From Hippopus hippopus (lineage: Eukaryota > Mollusca > Bivalvia > Cardiida > Cardiidae): DNA of 64,000 nucleotides. Of the stretch, positions 33,640 to 46,239 are shown piece after piece. Numbering within the stretch: position 1 is the stretch's first letter; each line of letters starts with the position of its first letter. The position numbers were made by a program, and so were the translations under genes. The stretch is from contig OX328104.1 in the NCBI GenBank assembly GCA_946811185.2, positions 12,101,918-12,165,917 on the forward strand, in the 5' to 3' direction. The notes under the pieces are model-generated. The model did no database searches, was not told the origin of the DNA, and saw nothing but the letters and a program-made list of their open reading frames with translations.

Positions 33640-34022
33640 ACGACCAGTGAAAAAAAACCGATATCATACTTTCAAAGTCTTTAATTGAAGGTGGAAACAT
33701 TAGTTCCCGAGCACTAGTTACCCAGGTAAACACAGTGCGTGCCATTCAACGAGACGGAAATATGAGGTAATTTACGCGCATTTACTCTACATTTCTGGCG
33801 GTTTTCGTAATGTAATGCGTTGTTACGTGGAAGGGGCGCGCCACGAGGAATTACCGAAAACAACTGTGCTGCGTATTAATGAAAATCCCAGCAAAAAAGG
33901 GCTTGGACTCATGAAATACATAGAATGTTTGATTTTTTCGGTGAAAGATCGAAATTTATTTCATTGCGTGAACATCTTAAGTAATAGTTTCACAAGTGGC
34001 AGCCACTCGTGAAAAAAAAATA
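33640..34022 (+). mobile_element. family F/G hairpin element, copy 2
   Basis: AACATTAGTTCCCGAGCACT, GTGCGTGCCATTCAACGAGA and GAAAATCCCAGCAAAAAAGG lead to the hairpin arm GATCGAAATTTATTTCATTG. The right arm is lost after GCAGCCACTCGTGAAA, where a poly-A tract begins. Confidence 0.65.
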
Positions 34023-34767
34023 TATATGACATAAGAAGAAGCAAGATATTAGTTTGAATCGTGCACAATTACCCATAAGTCACTCAAAACTTTGCTAGGG
34101 TCTTCGCATTCACAAAACAAAGTAGTTTAGTCTTTATACAAATGAGAAATTACATAGTTCCTTCTATAGTGGAAATGTGATCAGAAGTAGTTCGGATTAT
34201 CAATATCTAAGTAATCACAACTACTGCAAAAGAAAGAAATACATTTGATAAATACATGACTAAAAGTCTTGCCATACATACATAACACCAATGATAGAAC
34301 AGACGGTAACAAAAAATGACGATGGTGATTTTGAAGACCATAAGAAAGTAGAATAACTTAATAGTTAAAAACAACGATATTCTATTGTTTAATTGTTTGT
34401 GACAGCATCTTTGTCTTTGCAACGTAGTTCAAAATAAGTTTATTATCCATTCCTCCAACCTGGTTGAAGTACAGACAAAACATCTTTCCTTTCCCAAGGT
34501 AAATTTGGAATTGGCGTGTATCCTGCACATATTTTGGATATACCGAAGCTGGTACAACGTTTGAGGAGGAGAAACCTGTGCGGGAAAATTGTTTTAAGGT
34601 AAACATTGAAGATGTAACTGCAATTGTTTGTATAAAGTATTTCGCCCTTTTGTAACAATGTTTTCATAAGCCTCCTACCGCAGGGGCGTAAAATCAGGTT
34701 TGATAAATCAAAAGTTTAAAATCAAGGCCATTCATATCTTCTTGTTCTTGCTTTAAAGCAAATAGAA

Positions 34768-34967
34768 CTGGGCCAATATTGAAGGAAAATTCTTAATTAC
34801 ATACTTTTTTTATTCTCTAGAATCTTCGAAATTTTAAAGTAACGCAGATTATAATTGGCTAAATCAAACTGCTTAGTCAATAAAAAGTAGCGTGAATTTC
34901 TAAATCTAGAATAAGACTGAAAATGCAAGACAGAACGGTTGGTGAAACGGGCCCTGGTTACCGTTTT
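34768..34967. mobile_element. family D element, diverged left arm
   Basis: TCTAGAATCTTCGAAATTTT, TTATAATTGGCTAAATCAAA and GGTTGGTGAAACGGGCCCTG. Confidence 0.7.
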
Positions 34968-35124
34968 TCACATTATTTTACGACATTCATTGCGTACGCC
35001 TGTCAACAGACTTCAAAAACTTGTCCATACACCTCCAACCGTGTTTAATACTTGTCATTGTAGTATTCTTCTTTCTTCAATTTTGAAACTTTCTTTGATT
35101 TTTTAAAAAGGTTTGTAATCAAGT

Positions 35125-35166
35125 TAAAACGGCGTTAAACACCGATTCAATCGATCGATTAATCTT
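35125..35166 (+). mobile_element. SINE 3' tail fragment
   Basis: AAAACGGCGTTAAACACCGA followed by TTCAATCGATCGATTAATC matches the tail of the SINEs at 4095 and 20011. Confidence 0.6.
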
Positions 35167-37582
35167 AATCAAGTTTTATAATTTCGGCGCTCGTATAAAT
35201 ACCGTGGCAAGTATACTAAACGGAAAAAAGATACGCAGAATAAACATTTCATGCGATAATTACTGGTCTAATGACGGCTGACTACTAACTACTTGGAATG
35301 TTGCGAGGGGATGCTGTCGGAAGCTGATTCATAACTCTACAAATATAAGTCGTATAAAAGTTTAATTCTGACCATTTGTCAAAAAATGTTATGTTAAGCA
35401 ATGTACCAAGTGTTGAATCAAATACTTCCGTATTAACGCATGAAATGTTCAACCTGCATATTTTTCGTTTAGTATATATGTAACATCGTATATTAAATCC
35501 TTGGTGCCGGTCTGCTATTCAGTTTGGTCATATGACATGATGTAGTGTCAAGAAAACATTAAAGCTTCGTGTATTTTTAATCTAAGCAACAATCTCTTGA
35601 GTGTGAAGAGAGATTTTAAGAGATTTTGTTTTCTTTAAACGTCGTGTCGCCCAGATTGCTAACCTAGATTAGGTTTATCCATTAATCACAATCAAAATTT
35701 CAGGGAAAAAAGCGCTTTCTCTAGACGTAAGTTCTTGACGTTATTCCCAGAAACATCCCGGCTTGTCATCCATGAAATTCCCAGTGACTTCATGAAGTTA
35801 GACTGTTTGAAAGCCAAGACTTCTTTGCCTGCAGCAAAACGGAAAAGCTACATGTTTGATAGAATTAATGGATTTCAGAACTTAGTTATCAAAACGAGTA
35901 AATGTCACTCACATTGCTATTTGGATCTTTGTTTCTTGATTTTAGAGTAATAGCATCAATGTACTGAAATAGAGACTTCGGTCTCTTTGCCAGGCTGTCG
36001 TTATGGGTCGCAGGGTTTCCTACCTTCGAAATGAATCCCGATTTATATAATCCTAAAACTGTATCCTACTTTTCGCAATCACAGATTTCTTTTACAAAGT
36101 GAGCAAAGAAAAATTAGTATAAAGGTACGTGTATATGATCTTTTTCTGCTCCCTGTGATATCAAATGATAATATTAGCTGTAATAAACTGTAGTATAAAA
36201 TGATCTATTTGGATCCTAAATTCTTGTTGTTTCCGTTGATAATTTAGCTCTTTTAGTGCAAGTATGTAAACTCGACCTCTGTCGCGGCCTGAAAATATAA
36301 TCCACTGATACTGCGGACATTTATCTTATAAGCTTGACTTTTTGGCGAGTTCTATAAATTGATCCTTGTTATGATAATCTTGGTCTTTCATGAACATTTT
36401 TGGCGAAGAAAGAATAAATCCGTAATGTTAGGACAGAAAGACACTCTGTTCAAATTTCTCTTAAAATCGTCACAGTCAACTTGGAAAAAGGAAACACTAG
36501 TCATAATTTACTGTGGAAATCTTTCTAAATACATTTCCGATGACAAACAATTTGAACAATTATTTTCTAACTTGGTTTATTAATTCCGTTGACATTTTTC
36601 AGCGACAGGTTGCTTATCATCGTGGCTGTTGTTGCCGTTCCTAATCGATTTACCTGGGCGCCGCCATGTTAAAGATCATGTGACTGTCAGTATTTTACGA
36701 TGGAAACCCCACTTGATACGGAAGAGGTTAGATGTAGGTACGGACTCGGTCCAGTAGTGGCGAGGGCTGTTTTTCTATCGGAGGGTTCCGGAAGATGCAA
36801 CGGCAACCAATTCAAAGAAAAAAAAAATGCTGCACAGTCATGTTGCGTGTGTGGAGCTCAACCCAACAGTGGATAAAAAAAGTTTGTATTGCAACATCAC
36901 AATCGTGTAGCAATAAGCGTGTAATTTTTATTTATACATGTAGTGTGACCAAGTATTCTTAACTTAGCTGACACTACAGTGAAATTACCCGAAATTCACT
37001 CGAAGTAGGGATATTCGAAATGCTACCATTGCAATACATGCATTGCGTGAGTGAGCCTAATCTTTATTCAATATAAAAGTGCTGGGTAAATCCAATTAAT
37101 TAGTTACCACTCGAAAAGTTATCTAGTCAGAAGTTAGCATGCAAGCTACAGTGCTGGTCTTAGGTAGGTATGCACATCGTTTGGCATTCAGTGAGACACA
37201 AAACATGCAAACTGTTAGCTTCTTGACACGCAAATTCGCTTGTTCTTGTTACTCCCTTCCTGGAAATTCGCCATCAATACTTGCCACGAGCTTAAGTACA
37301 TGAAATAACCATTTCATTTTCTAGTGGTCTCAACAGCAGATAGTTCTCTCTAGTTGCGAAAACACGTAATTTGTCTTTAATGATATTAATGTTTTGTTAT
37401 TATATTCTTCACCCCTTAAAAAGAAAACTTAATTTTTCTTATTCAATGCTGTTTGCTTAGATTGTATTTCTAACTGAACATGAGGTTTTGAAACGAAAGG
37501 AGAAAAATAAAATAGGGGAACAACATCAGATTTTCACTTCTTTTTACAATAGAAAAAAAAAAAAAAATGCAAAAAAAATTCA
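35167..37582. other. repeat-poor stretch with no gene recognised
   Basis: GAGGTTAGATGTAGGTACGG near 36726 is related to sequences near 3660 (forward) and 610 (reverse), so part of this may be an old repeat. GGGCGCCGCCATGTTAAAGA at 36658 resembles GGCGCCGCCATATTTAAAGT at 39931. Confidence 0.4.
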
Positions 37583-37653
37583 CCGCTGGAATTCGAACCT
37601 GCGACATTTAAAACTAATGTTCAGCGTCGCTACCGACTGATCTATCTGCATAA
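37583..37653 (-). ncRNA. tRNA-like sequence (pseudo-tRNA or SINE head)
   Basis: On the minus strand GCAGATAGATCAGTCGGTAG holds an A-box-like motif and GCAGGTTCGAATTCCAGCGG a good B box at the right distance. It is followed by a T-rich stretch that could stop Pol III. The T and acceptor stems do not pair properly, so it is unlikely to be a working tRNA. Confidence 0.4.
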
Positions 37654-37659
37654 CTCTTT

Positions 37660-39505
37660 TTCAGTGTACTTAAAACATATATATTCTATCACACAGAGTA
37701 AGAAATCTTATAGACAATAATGATGGTAACAAATGGACATTTCCTATGTTTTCTACATGTACATGTATATTTGTATATTTGTCTATGCATAAGAAGCCAT
37801 ATTGGCAAGAGAGTTAACGTTATCAGTTTTTGTTACGTTTTTCTCAAAAACTTACGAAACGACAGATTGGTGGATGCAACTAAGTTTGCCCTCTATTCAT
37901 GTATGCTCTCCCAATCTAACCAGCCGAACACATTCTTTGTTTTACGAGTACAGTAGTTAAAGCACAAAGAAGTGGACAATATATCATAGACATAGAGATA
38001 TTACGTATACATATACATGTATCTTGTAATACAAAAAATGATTTTACCATATCTGTGGTCATGTGACATGTACAATAACAACCCCATAGAATCTAACAAA
38101 TGCAAATTTCTACGTCTTATGAAATAAAAGAGATAGTACACATACGATAACTGATGAGTAACCCCAACTTATAAAATACATGAACAGCACACCTAGATGG
38201 GGTGGTCGTTGAACGTGAAACGGACATTATAAATTGTCATTGGACTTTACCTTTTGAATCTTCAGAAATAATGGAATTGAATAAGATGGAGAACGAGACA
38301 TAAAATTGCTCGAAAGCAGTGTTGAGCAAGACGAATACAATGCATAATATAAAACGACTTACAGCATTCCATTGCTAGTTTAGAGGCACTAACCAAATTA
38401 CTCAATTTGAAAACAATGCAATTTTAAGTGTTTCGCAATGAAACATACAACTTAAAATGTTACATAATCTCAAACAGTGTGGGGTAGAGCGAATAAAATG
38501 CATAATATGAATATAATCTTGAGTGTTGACTGATATGTGATTTTGTACATTGCTAGCATTGTACGAGAAACTGCGAGACGATCTGAATAATTTATGACTT
38601 GACTTACTTTATCTGGAGGTGTTAGAAAACTAAATTAATTACAAACGATGCGAAAAAGCTGATATATCTATTGGAATAGACACCAAACAATGCCATATCA
38701 AATAACATTATAAGGGAACGATAGGCACAAATCAGGAGACAGTTGTCCGATTTTGGAACTGCACTATCTTTCACAAAGATATAACCTCTTTGCAGTCAGA
38801 TAAACTAAATGAACATGTTCAGTCAGCAACTTAGACCATGATAATGATTTTTATTGTTCAAGAACATTTCCAGAAACAAGCTCACATTATTTTTTCAGAG
38901 CACTATTGCAATGTGGTATGCACTACTTTGAAATGGAAGCTTGAATTTAACGAAGACCATGATTATATACGGGGCATCTAAGACCAAGAAAACATGTTCA
39001 ACGTATCTCTATGTAAAAAAAAACGATAACATTTAGGCTAGATAAAAATACGCAAGAAACGAGCAAAGGTTTCGACAAATTGTATCGTAAAATTACTAAG
39101 GACACAATCCTAATGTATCTTACTTTTTCCGAAAGTTTACAATCACAAACAAGTCGGTCATGACAGAAATCGAGCGTATTAAACCCAAACTATATAAACA
39201 CGATCGGAAACGGCAAGTTTGTGGCCGAACCGGCTCCAGCCAGATTTTTGGACAATGCAATTATACGGCTTAGAGTCTAACCGGCAAACTTTTAAAACTA
39301 ATTTTAATTACTATCGACCCGGATAGGATTCTAACAACTAGAGGATGAGTGAAACTATTATATTCTATCTTAGAGTTCTTATTCCATATGAATCATTTTT
39401 CTGACGCTTCATAAGAGTTTTTGGTTGAAATGTTTACATGAGTACTTATACTATTAGGGTTTACTTTTGAGGGTATGTGTATTTTTTAAACCTTAAGCTG
39501 CTAAA
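37660..39505. other. repeat-poor stretch with no gene recognised
   Basis: No domain-like frame and no family A-H copy found on either strand. Confidence 0.4.
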
Positions 39506-39509
39506 TAAA

Positions 39510-39575
39510 TGAGTCATGCTCTGTGTACACGTGGTTTAAGGGATCTGCAAAAAGTACATCCTCGGTACCCAGGTT
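39510..39575 (+). mobile_element. family B left-end fragment
   Basis: GAGTCATGCTCTGTGTACAC, GATCTGCAAAAAGTACATCC; the rest is missing. Confidence 0.5.
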
Positions 39576-40159
39576 TGAAGCATTACGTTACTCTCCATGC
39601 ATCACCCCTGGGAAAACTGACTAGCAAATCGTCATTTCTTATGAATATTCATATGGTCAGGAAGTACCCTTCTAGCCAATCGAAAGATCGATAACATAAT
39701 GATACTCTCTTGTAGAGAGGATAATTTCATCTCTTCCGTTACTAAAAATAACCCTGGAAAAAACCCGAGGTTGTCAACAAATATGGCGGCCGTCGGCGTG
39801 CTTGTCTCCTGTGAGATATGCCATTCTGCAATACAGGGACGACACTATCGATCTTTGTGTACGATTTTAACTGACAGTCTTTCGGTGTTACGCCGAAAAT
39901 CTCTTAAACGCTTCTCGATTGTGGTGTTGATGGGCGCCGCCATATTTAAAGTATCGCTAAGCTTGATTTGCAACGAATGATGTAATTGGATATCGACAAG
40001 TAAAAAATAGAAATTTATTTTATTATGTATTTGTGATAAAAAAAATTTAAATTTTCTCAAAGAAAAACTGAGATCACCAATCAAAATGCTTCATGAATAA
40101 TTCATGAGAACTAGGAAACGCCAGCGGAATAACCCAGGGGCGATTGCAGAATGAATCGA

Positions 40160-40374
40160 AACTGGGTCAGCGAGGATGCAAAAAGTATCGACCCAGTTAA
40201 ACCTGCACAAAACTGTTTTGTTTTCGGTACATTTTCTGCATGTAAAAGGACCAATCTACCACAAGACTCAACCGTCGTTAGACAAAAACGGATTTTATGG
40301 ATTCATAATGACTTGTTTAGTATAATACATCACGAAAATGCATTACGCTTCTTCTTTCAGAGCATGTCTCAACT
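40160..40374 (+). mobile_element. family B element, diverged
   Basis: GCAAAAAGTATCGACCCAGT, TGCATGTAAAAGGACCAATC, GTTAGACAAAAACGGATTTT and CTTTCAGAGCATGTCTCA. Confidence 0.75.
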
Positions 40375-40442
40375 GAAATGGAAATTTACAGCCAATAGTG
40401 ATTTCCCTTGAACTGCTATTTCAACACCCTTTCTACTGGAAA

Positions 40443-40935
40443 CGGACGGTGCCCCAATTCACCGAAAACTGACGTCGCTGGGGACTGACGTCAATGAAAC
40501 CTTGGTAAAACGCGCTGTTTGGTGCATGAACTTGATGATGTCACTGCGATAGACATTCGATATATTTCTAATTAAACATGAATTTAAACAATATATATAT
40601 GAGTTTCGACAATTCATAATTTGCTTACTTGACGGAGGGATGGCTCGTATTATCAAATCAGATCGTAAAAAAATTCTTTGCGGTATAGTAATAGTTCCCG
40701 CGCACAGTTACCTAGATAGATTTTGACGGAAGTCCCAACAAAAAAGGGGTCAGAAGCATGAAATAAATAGGATATTTGTTTTATATTAATTTTTTTTTCA
40801 GTGAAAGATCGAAATTTATTTCATCTCGTGAACATCATCGGTAAATATCACCGATGATATTCACTCGATGAAATAAATTTCGATCTACCACCAAACAAAC
40901 AAACAAATATCCTCCATTTCATGTCTATTACCCCT
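40443..40935 (+). mobile_element. family F/G hairpin element, copy 3 (most complete)
   Basis: The left part (AACTGACGTCGCTGGGGACT, GGTGCATGAACTTGATGATG) matches the copy at 58625. The middle (TTCCCGCGCACAGTTACC, CCAACAAAAAAGGGGTCAG) matches the copy at 33640. The terminal hairpin pairs GATCGAAATTTATTTCATCT (40808-40827) with CGATGAAATAAATTTCGATC (about 40863-40882). This copy shows that the F and G segments belong to one element of about 490 bp. Confidence 0.75.
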
Positions 40936-41211
40936 ATTGCGCGATGATGTTTTTCAAAATAATCTTTAGTATGAGGTAAAGAATTTACATCCCGCCTTGA
41001 TCATACTAAGGATCGTTTTGCGAGGGTGATAAAACGGTAGCATGCTGACCGGTGTGCTGGCCTCTAGATAACATGAATATTTAGGTGACATTTGTCACGA
41101 CACACATTTTGTAACTTAGTATCCCGTTAATCTAATATGCAACAAACGAAATCCACTTTGTAGAATATGGATAGTCAACATGAATAAAAGATAAACAAAT
41201 GGACACATGTG

Positions 41212-41432
41212 TTAACTCTTTACCACACAATCCTGAATTTTAACGACCCTGAGGAAAAGTGTTTTGAAAACATTGTTTCAAAAAAATGCTGGTGAACAGC
41301 ATTTTCTCCTTTTCCCACATTTTATTCTCCTCTTTCTGAACACAAAATGCAACTTCTGAGTAACATTTATTTTGTCGTGTGCAAATGTTTTAAATTTGAA
41401 CCAGCTTAGCATTTTGTAGTTTGGTAATTAGT
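41212..41432 (+). mobile_element. family C element
   Basis: TTAACTCTTTACCACACAAT; centre AATGCTGGTGAACAGCATTT with the left arm shortened; TTTATTTTGTCGTGTGCAAA; end TTTGGTAATTAG. Confidence 0.85.
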
Positions 41433-41589
41433 GAAGGACAAATACTTCATCTCCAGCAATCTCTCCTTTACAAACAAAGTGGTCCTCTTAAAAACGCAAG
41501 TATTCACCTGTAGAATGTATTATTGTAAGCAAGCAGTTGGTCTCTTTAGTTTTTGATGGACAAAAAAAAAAAAAAAAAACGATAGCATT

Positions 41590-41851
41590 TGAGCCATGTT
41601 CTGGCAAAAGAGGGCTTAATGCATCTCCGTGATCCATGGCACCAAGAAAGTCATCTCATAACTATGGATCCATAAAATCCATTTTAGTCTAACAACCGAA
41701 TTAATCTTGAGGTACACTGGTTCTTTGACATCCAAAAAGATTACCCAAAGCAAAAAGTTCGGCCCAGGTCAGCCTGCGCGGCGTGCGCAGGCTGACCTTG
41801 GTCGATACTTTTTGCAAATACATTAAGACCCCTTTTCACACAGCACGGTGT
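41590..41851 (-). mobile_element. family B element next to the Ig2 exon
   Basis: GAGCCATGTTCTGGCAAAAG to CTTTTCACACAGCACGG; hairpin CAGCCTGCGCGGCGTGCGCA. In gene orientation it begins 19 nt after the 5' splice site of the Ig2 exon. Confidence 0.9.
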
Positions 41852-41869
41852 ATCTTTTTTTTTACTCAC

Positions 41870-42157
41870 CATTTAAAACTATAACTTGCTGGCTTGCCAC
41901 TCGAAGTCCTGAACGGCACACATACATAGCTGAATCTTCGTTTTTCGAATTCTTAATTTCCAGCACACTGTCTATTCTCCGTCTAGAAATGGAATTCTTT
42001 TTATGAATGGTGATTTTGTCCGAATGGAAAGGACGAATAAGGTTGCCATTTTTAAACCAGTCGACATCTTGTAGAACATCAGTAACCCCAGTCATGTTAC
42101 AAACAAGTCGAATCGTGTCACCGCTGCTAACAAATTTTTTCCCTGTAAGAACTAACT
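41870..42157 (-). CDS. Ig-domain gene, exon encoding the complete second Ig domain (I-set/C2-like)
   Basis: The exon is 288 nt, phase 1 on both sides, between acceptor TTTTCTACTTCCAG and the consensus donor G|GTGAGT. Its first two bases complete Glu with the preceding microexon, giving ELVLTGKKFVSSGDTIRLVC (first Ig Cys), then DVDWFKNGNLI (core Trp), SVLEIKNSKNEDSAMYVCRS (strand E/F with the second Cys) and the G strand ASQQVIVLN. All landmark residues of an Ig fold are present with normal spacing. If the donor were not used, translation would end two codons later (G-E-stop), so intron retention would give a short product lacking any membrane anchor. The last exon(s), expected to encode a GPI signal or transmembrane segment, were not found below this point. 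A family B element begins 19 nt past the donor. Confidence 0.88.
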
Positions 42158-42936
42158 CTGGAAGTAGAAAATGTTCATAGGACGGATATACATTTTATGG
42201 TACATAAAAGCATTTATGTGATCGGACCGCTTTATGTAGCCATTACATCGTTTTTCAGATGCTTTGATTTGTTGTAGAATTACTTTGATTTTACTGATTA
42301 ATATATGTTAATAGCCGACCAATCAGAATACGAGATTTCGTAAACACGCTAGCCCGATCCAATCGGGGCACTCTGGTCGAAACAAAGATATTAAAACCAC
42401 GAAAAAGAAGACTAAACATTTTTAGACCTCCACCTCATTTGACTTCTTTACGAAATCTCGCCATTCCTATACGGGTAGTTCCCTCTTTTGTCATTGTTGA
42501 TGAGATACCTTGTACATTTGTTTATGCTTGACTTTTATGTACATCTTTCCTTTCAAACTAATGTTTTTCGTTTACAATGCCTCTGTTTATTGTATCTGCG
42601 TTTTCTTTTACAATGTCACATTTATGTTACATGTGATAGTAGCCTATAGTGTATGTTTGACGACAAAATTTGGTCGTCGGCATTTACATACAATAAATGC
42701 CCAATTTCAATCTAAAACAATTCTTGTTATTTTTACTTTATTATTTACATATAACATACTAGTCCAGAAGACCTTTTGCAGTTCACATATTCAACAGTAC
42801 GAGGAAACATAAAAAATGATTAAAATCTCGATGATTCGAATCTCCACACAGAGCCAAAACATAAAATTGGAAAGTCTGTGAGTATAAACAATCGACCAAG
42901 TTTCTTGACTTAGATACCTACAAATCCTATAATATA

Positions 42937-43190
42937 TGAGAGGTGCCATGTCAAAAGGGGGTTAAAAACACCATCTTAACGCATTAAACTAAGCAAGTAG
43001 TAATATGATATGGATCCACTTAGCCTAAATAAAAACTGAATCATGTGTCAGAATGGTCCCTTGACATGCAGAAAATTTGACAATAGCAAAAGGTTCTGCC
43101 ACAGGTCAGCCTAGGCGGACTACACAGTCTAACCCAGTCAATACATTTGTAGATGCATTAGGCTCCCTTGCCACAGAGCATGACTCATAT
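42937..43190 (-). mobile_element. family B element (intronic)
   Basis: GAGAGGTGCCATGTCAAAAG to CACAGAGCATGACTCAT; hairpin weakened (CAGCCTAGGCGGACTACACA). Confidence 0.85.
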
Positions 43191-43613
43191 ATTTAAGGAA
43201 AAAAAGTGACGTCGTGATTCTGCTGCTAAGTATTTTACAGATTATTTATAAGCAGTTACTTCAAAATCAGACCATATAGTCGAACTCTCTTCTGCTCAAA
43301 AAGTCTCGTTTTTATTTGACCAAATGCTACAGAATCGGTCAAAGTGTGTACCCTATTTGCACGTGCATATGCCTCTTCTCGTAACAGTTTCTCGTGTGAA
43401 CAAAAAATCTAGAGATTACATCTAATTTGTATATAGGTACATGGCAATATTTACATCTTAACTATAGCTCATGGCCAGTCTTGCGTTTTGAGCAGACTCT
43501 TATTGGCCATTTTTTTAAAAAACAAAACAAAAATCCAGCACTGTTTATGGATACTTTATCATGTTCTTATTTTACAGTGTCTGAGATCACTCCGCATGCT
43601 GTTATCCACGTTC

Positions 43614-43806
43614 AGGGTCCGTACTCACCAACCATTCATAAGAACGTTCTTTTTCTTATTCGCCTGAATTTGAAACTAATACAACTTCTGACTGGCTAAA
43701 CAGTGTGGTTTAGCCTATCAGAAATTTTGTTCCTTTCAAAAACAGAAAATCTTGGAGAATAACACAAAGAATATTCTCAAGATCGGTTGGTGAATACAGG
43801 CCCTGA
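43614..43806. mobile_element. family D element (intronic)
   Basis: GGGTCCGTACTCACCAACCA to GGTTGGTGAATACAGGCCCT. Confidence 0.88.
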
Positions 43807-44283
43807 ACTTCTACATTTTCATTTTGGGTCATTTGATTATCAAGGAAAAACAGTTGTAAATTGACCAAATTCTAAGGCAATTGGCTTTTTTTTTCCCTAT
43901 CTTTTGTGCTAAATTTTATAGATTGAGATATGCATCAGATTTTAACATACGTACTATACTGTGTCAAAAGATTCTTACTCTTTGCAAACACATTGTCACG
44001 AATTTTGGAGCGATTACTTTCGAAACTAAAAAATTCGATGTCTCACATCAAATTTTTCTCTTGTCTTCCCAAGGACTTTGTAACCATATTTTTGCTAGAC
44101 TATCCGCCAAGTTCCATTCATGTAAACTGAATAAACAGCTCGCAGACAGTCATTTATCATGACATAACACTTTGAGACCTGTTGCGACGGCCTTATTACA
44201 GTACAGTTTAAAAATGTAGTGCAGATGTGTTATAATTTTTCACTTAAATGAAATACTTCTCTTCTTTTATGCTTTTCAGTTGT

Positions 44284-44350
44284 CTATAGAAACCTAAAAG
44301 TGAATTATATAATTCACCGATGAATGTTATAATTCACCGGTGAATAATTC
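44284..44350. repeat. short palindromic cluster
   Basis: AATTATATAATTCACCGATG and TTATAATTCACCGGTGAATA, including the perfect palindrome ATTCACCGGTGAAT. Confidence 0.6.
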
Positions 44351-44879
44351 AATATTAGCTTTTTTCATGAACATTGGCGAGTTCTGATTGGCTGAATTCT
44401 TTTTTTTTTCATAGCTCCATGAAAAAAAAAAAGTAACAGCAGTGCCGGAACTACTTTTGCAGTCAAACTAATGTAAACAAACATGTATACGAGATTTCAT
44501 AATGTTTTTCGTTCTGATTTTATATCGAGTCCGAAGTTCAAATTGCTAGCTGAATTTATTTTTTCTGAATACGGAAAAAATCCAACAGTAAATTCAAAGA
44601 GAGAGCTGAAAACTCATTGTTACTCTGCTGGGTTTAAACAATCTTATTTTCAACTTAATTCTAGCGTATTGAACTTCTAATAATAAATCCACTCAATCTG
44701 CAAATGTTCAATACTATAATGACGTCATGAATTACGTCATTCTTACGTCATGAAGGAACAGTTTTACCGCGCTTTGAACTATCAATGAACAGGACAGTAA
44801 ATAAACACGCAATGTTGGATTTACAAAAAAAGAGCAGTTAGTATTATTTAAGTGCATATTTGTTGTCTGTGATATTGAA

Positions 44880-45020
44880 TTATAAGGAATGAAGAGATTT
44901 TTTTTTTGGTTTCATGGAGGTATGGAAAAAAGCGGTTTCATACAGTGTGATTAGGTTTTTTTTTTTTTATACCTCCATAAAAACAAAAAAAAAAAATTCT
45001 CTTCATTCCTTAAATGTTAT
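44880..45020. repeat. inverted repeat
   Basis: AAGGAATGAAGAGA and CATGGAGGTAT on the left pair with ATACCTCCAT and TCTCTTCATTCCTT on the right, separated by about 50 bp. Confidence 0.85.
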
Positions 45021-45268
45021 AACTTTTTTTTTTTGACATACCACGGATATTTATAGAATATGAATGAACTTTTAGCGGGTGAACGTTACGTTTTGTGACG
45101 TAGTCAACATCATTCATGACGTCATTATTACGGCTAGTCCACATCCGACTAGATTGAATAGATCTATTTCGCTTGAAAAACTTACATAATTATTTTTCAC
45201 AATGAGCAAAAATTAGACATGAAAAGAAAGGTTACAATAAAGAGCATAAAAGAAATGGGGTAATTTTT

Positions 45269-45310
45269 TGTTTCGGTGTATGATCGAAATTTCGATCATA
45301 CACCGAAACA
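45269..45310. repeat. perfect 42-bp palindrome
   Basis: TGTTTCGGTGTATGATCGAA continues as A and then its exact reverse complement, with no loop. GATCGAAATTTC links it to the hairpin tip of family F. Confidence 0.97.
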
Positions 45311-45329
45311 GACAATTATCTTCTATATT

Positions 45330-45512
45330 TATGGATCCATCATAGCCACCTTTTTAAACAACCGACTTAATTCTGTGGTAGACTCGTCCTTGGACATAAT
45401 TGAAAATTAGCGAAAAGTTTAGGCCCAGGAAGTCGGCAGTCCGCGCAGGCTGACCTGGGTCGATACTTTTCGCAGATGCATTAAGTCCCTTTTTCACAGA
45501 GTATGGCTCATA
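45330..45512 (-). mobile_element. family B element, left end lost
   Basis: It starts inside the element at ATGGATCCATCATAG and runs to TTTCACAGAGTATGGCTCAT. It abuts the 42-bp palindrome. Confidence 0.8.
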
Positions 45513-46239
45513 TATCGATGACTTCTTAGGCAATGATTTGAGGACAAGTGTTATAGAGTGAAAGTAAACATAATATTAAAATTACCATAAAATCTCTCAG
45601 TACGGTATTGTTATCTTTTGTTGCCAAACCCTTTTATTACAAAGTGTATCTTATCATTTTTGGCAAAACTACTCCTTTTAAGACTGATCTACTGTTTGAT
45701 TTACTTTCCGTGTTTACCAATACTATCCACTCAGTTATAAATGATAATCGATTGCACCAATGACGTCACATTTTCGTCACATTATCATGCCTTTAAGCAT
45801 TCATTTTTGTAAGAATTATGTATGTATTGACGGTTTTGTACTGGTATTTATGATTGTTCATGTTTATTTACAAAATAAAACAATCTAATTACATCGACGT
45901 AGCAAGGAATTGTTTCTGTTGTCGTTGTTTTGCCGCTTCTACCAAATTAAAGAACTGGCTGGCCGGCGACACAAAAATATTAGTAATTACAAGGGTTGTT
46001 TTCAGAGTATTTTTTTTTTTCACGTGTCGACAGATTTGGGGTCACGCCAGTGAATTTGGATTTGTGCTTCTAAGATTTTTGAGAGTTTTTTTTCCCCTAA
46101 AACTCAAAAAAAAAAAAATGATTCATAAGTTGAACGTGTACATGGGAAGAAGCCGACTGATAAAAGCAATATTCTAGATTACGATCATATGTTCTTTCAG
46201 GTCGACGAGACGGAAAACTTGTGCAGACAATTACTTACA

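Noticed and set aside
34382..34575. Possible last exon of the Ig gene: acceptor CCCGCACAG, phase 1 fit, 63 codons then stop
   Set aside because: The phase fits, but the sequence has no transmembrane or GPI-signal character and the pyrimidine tract is weak. A one-in-three phase match is not enough.
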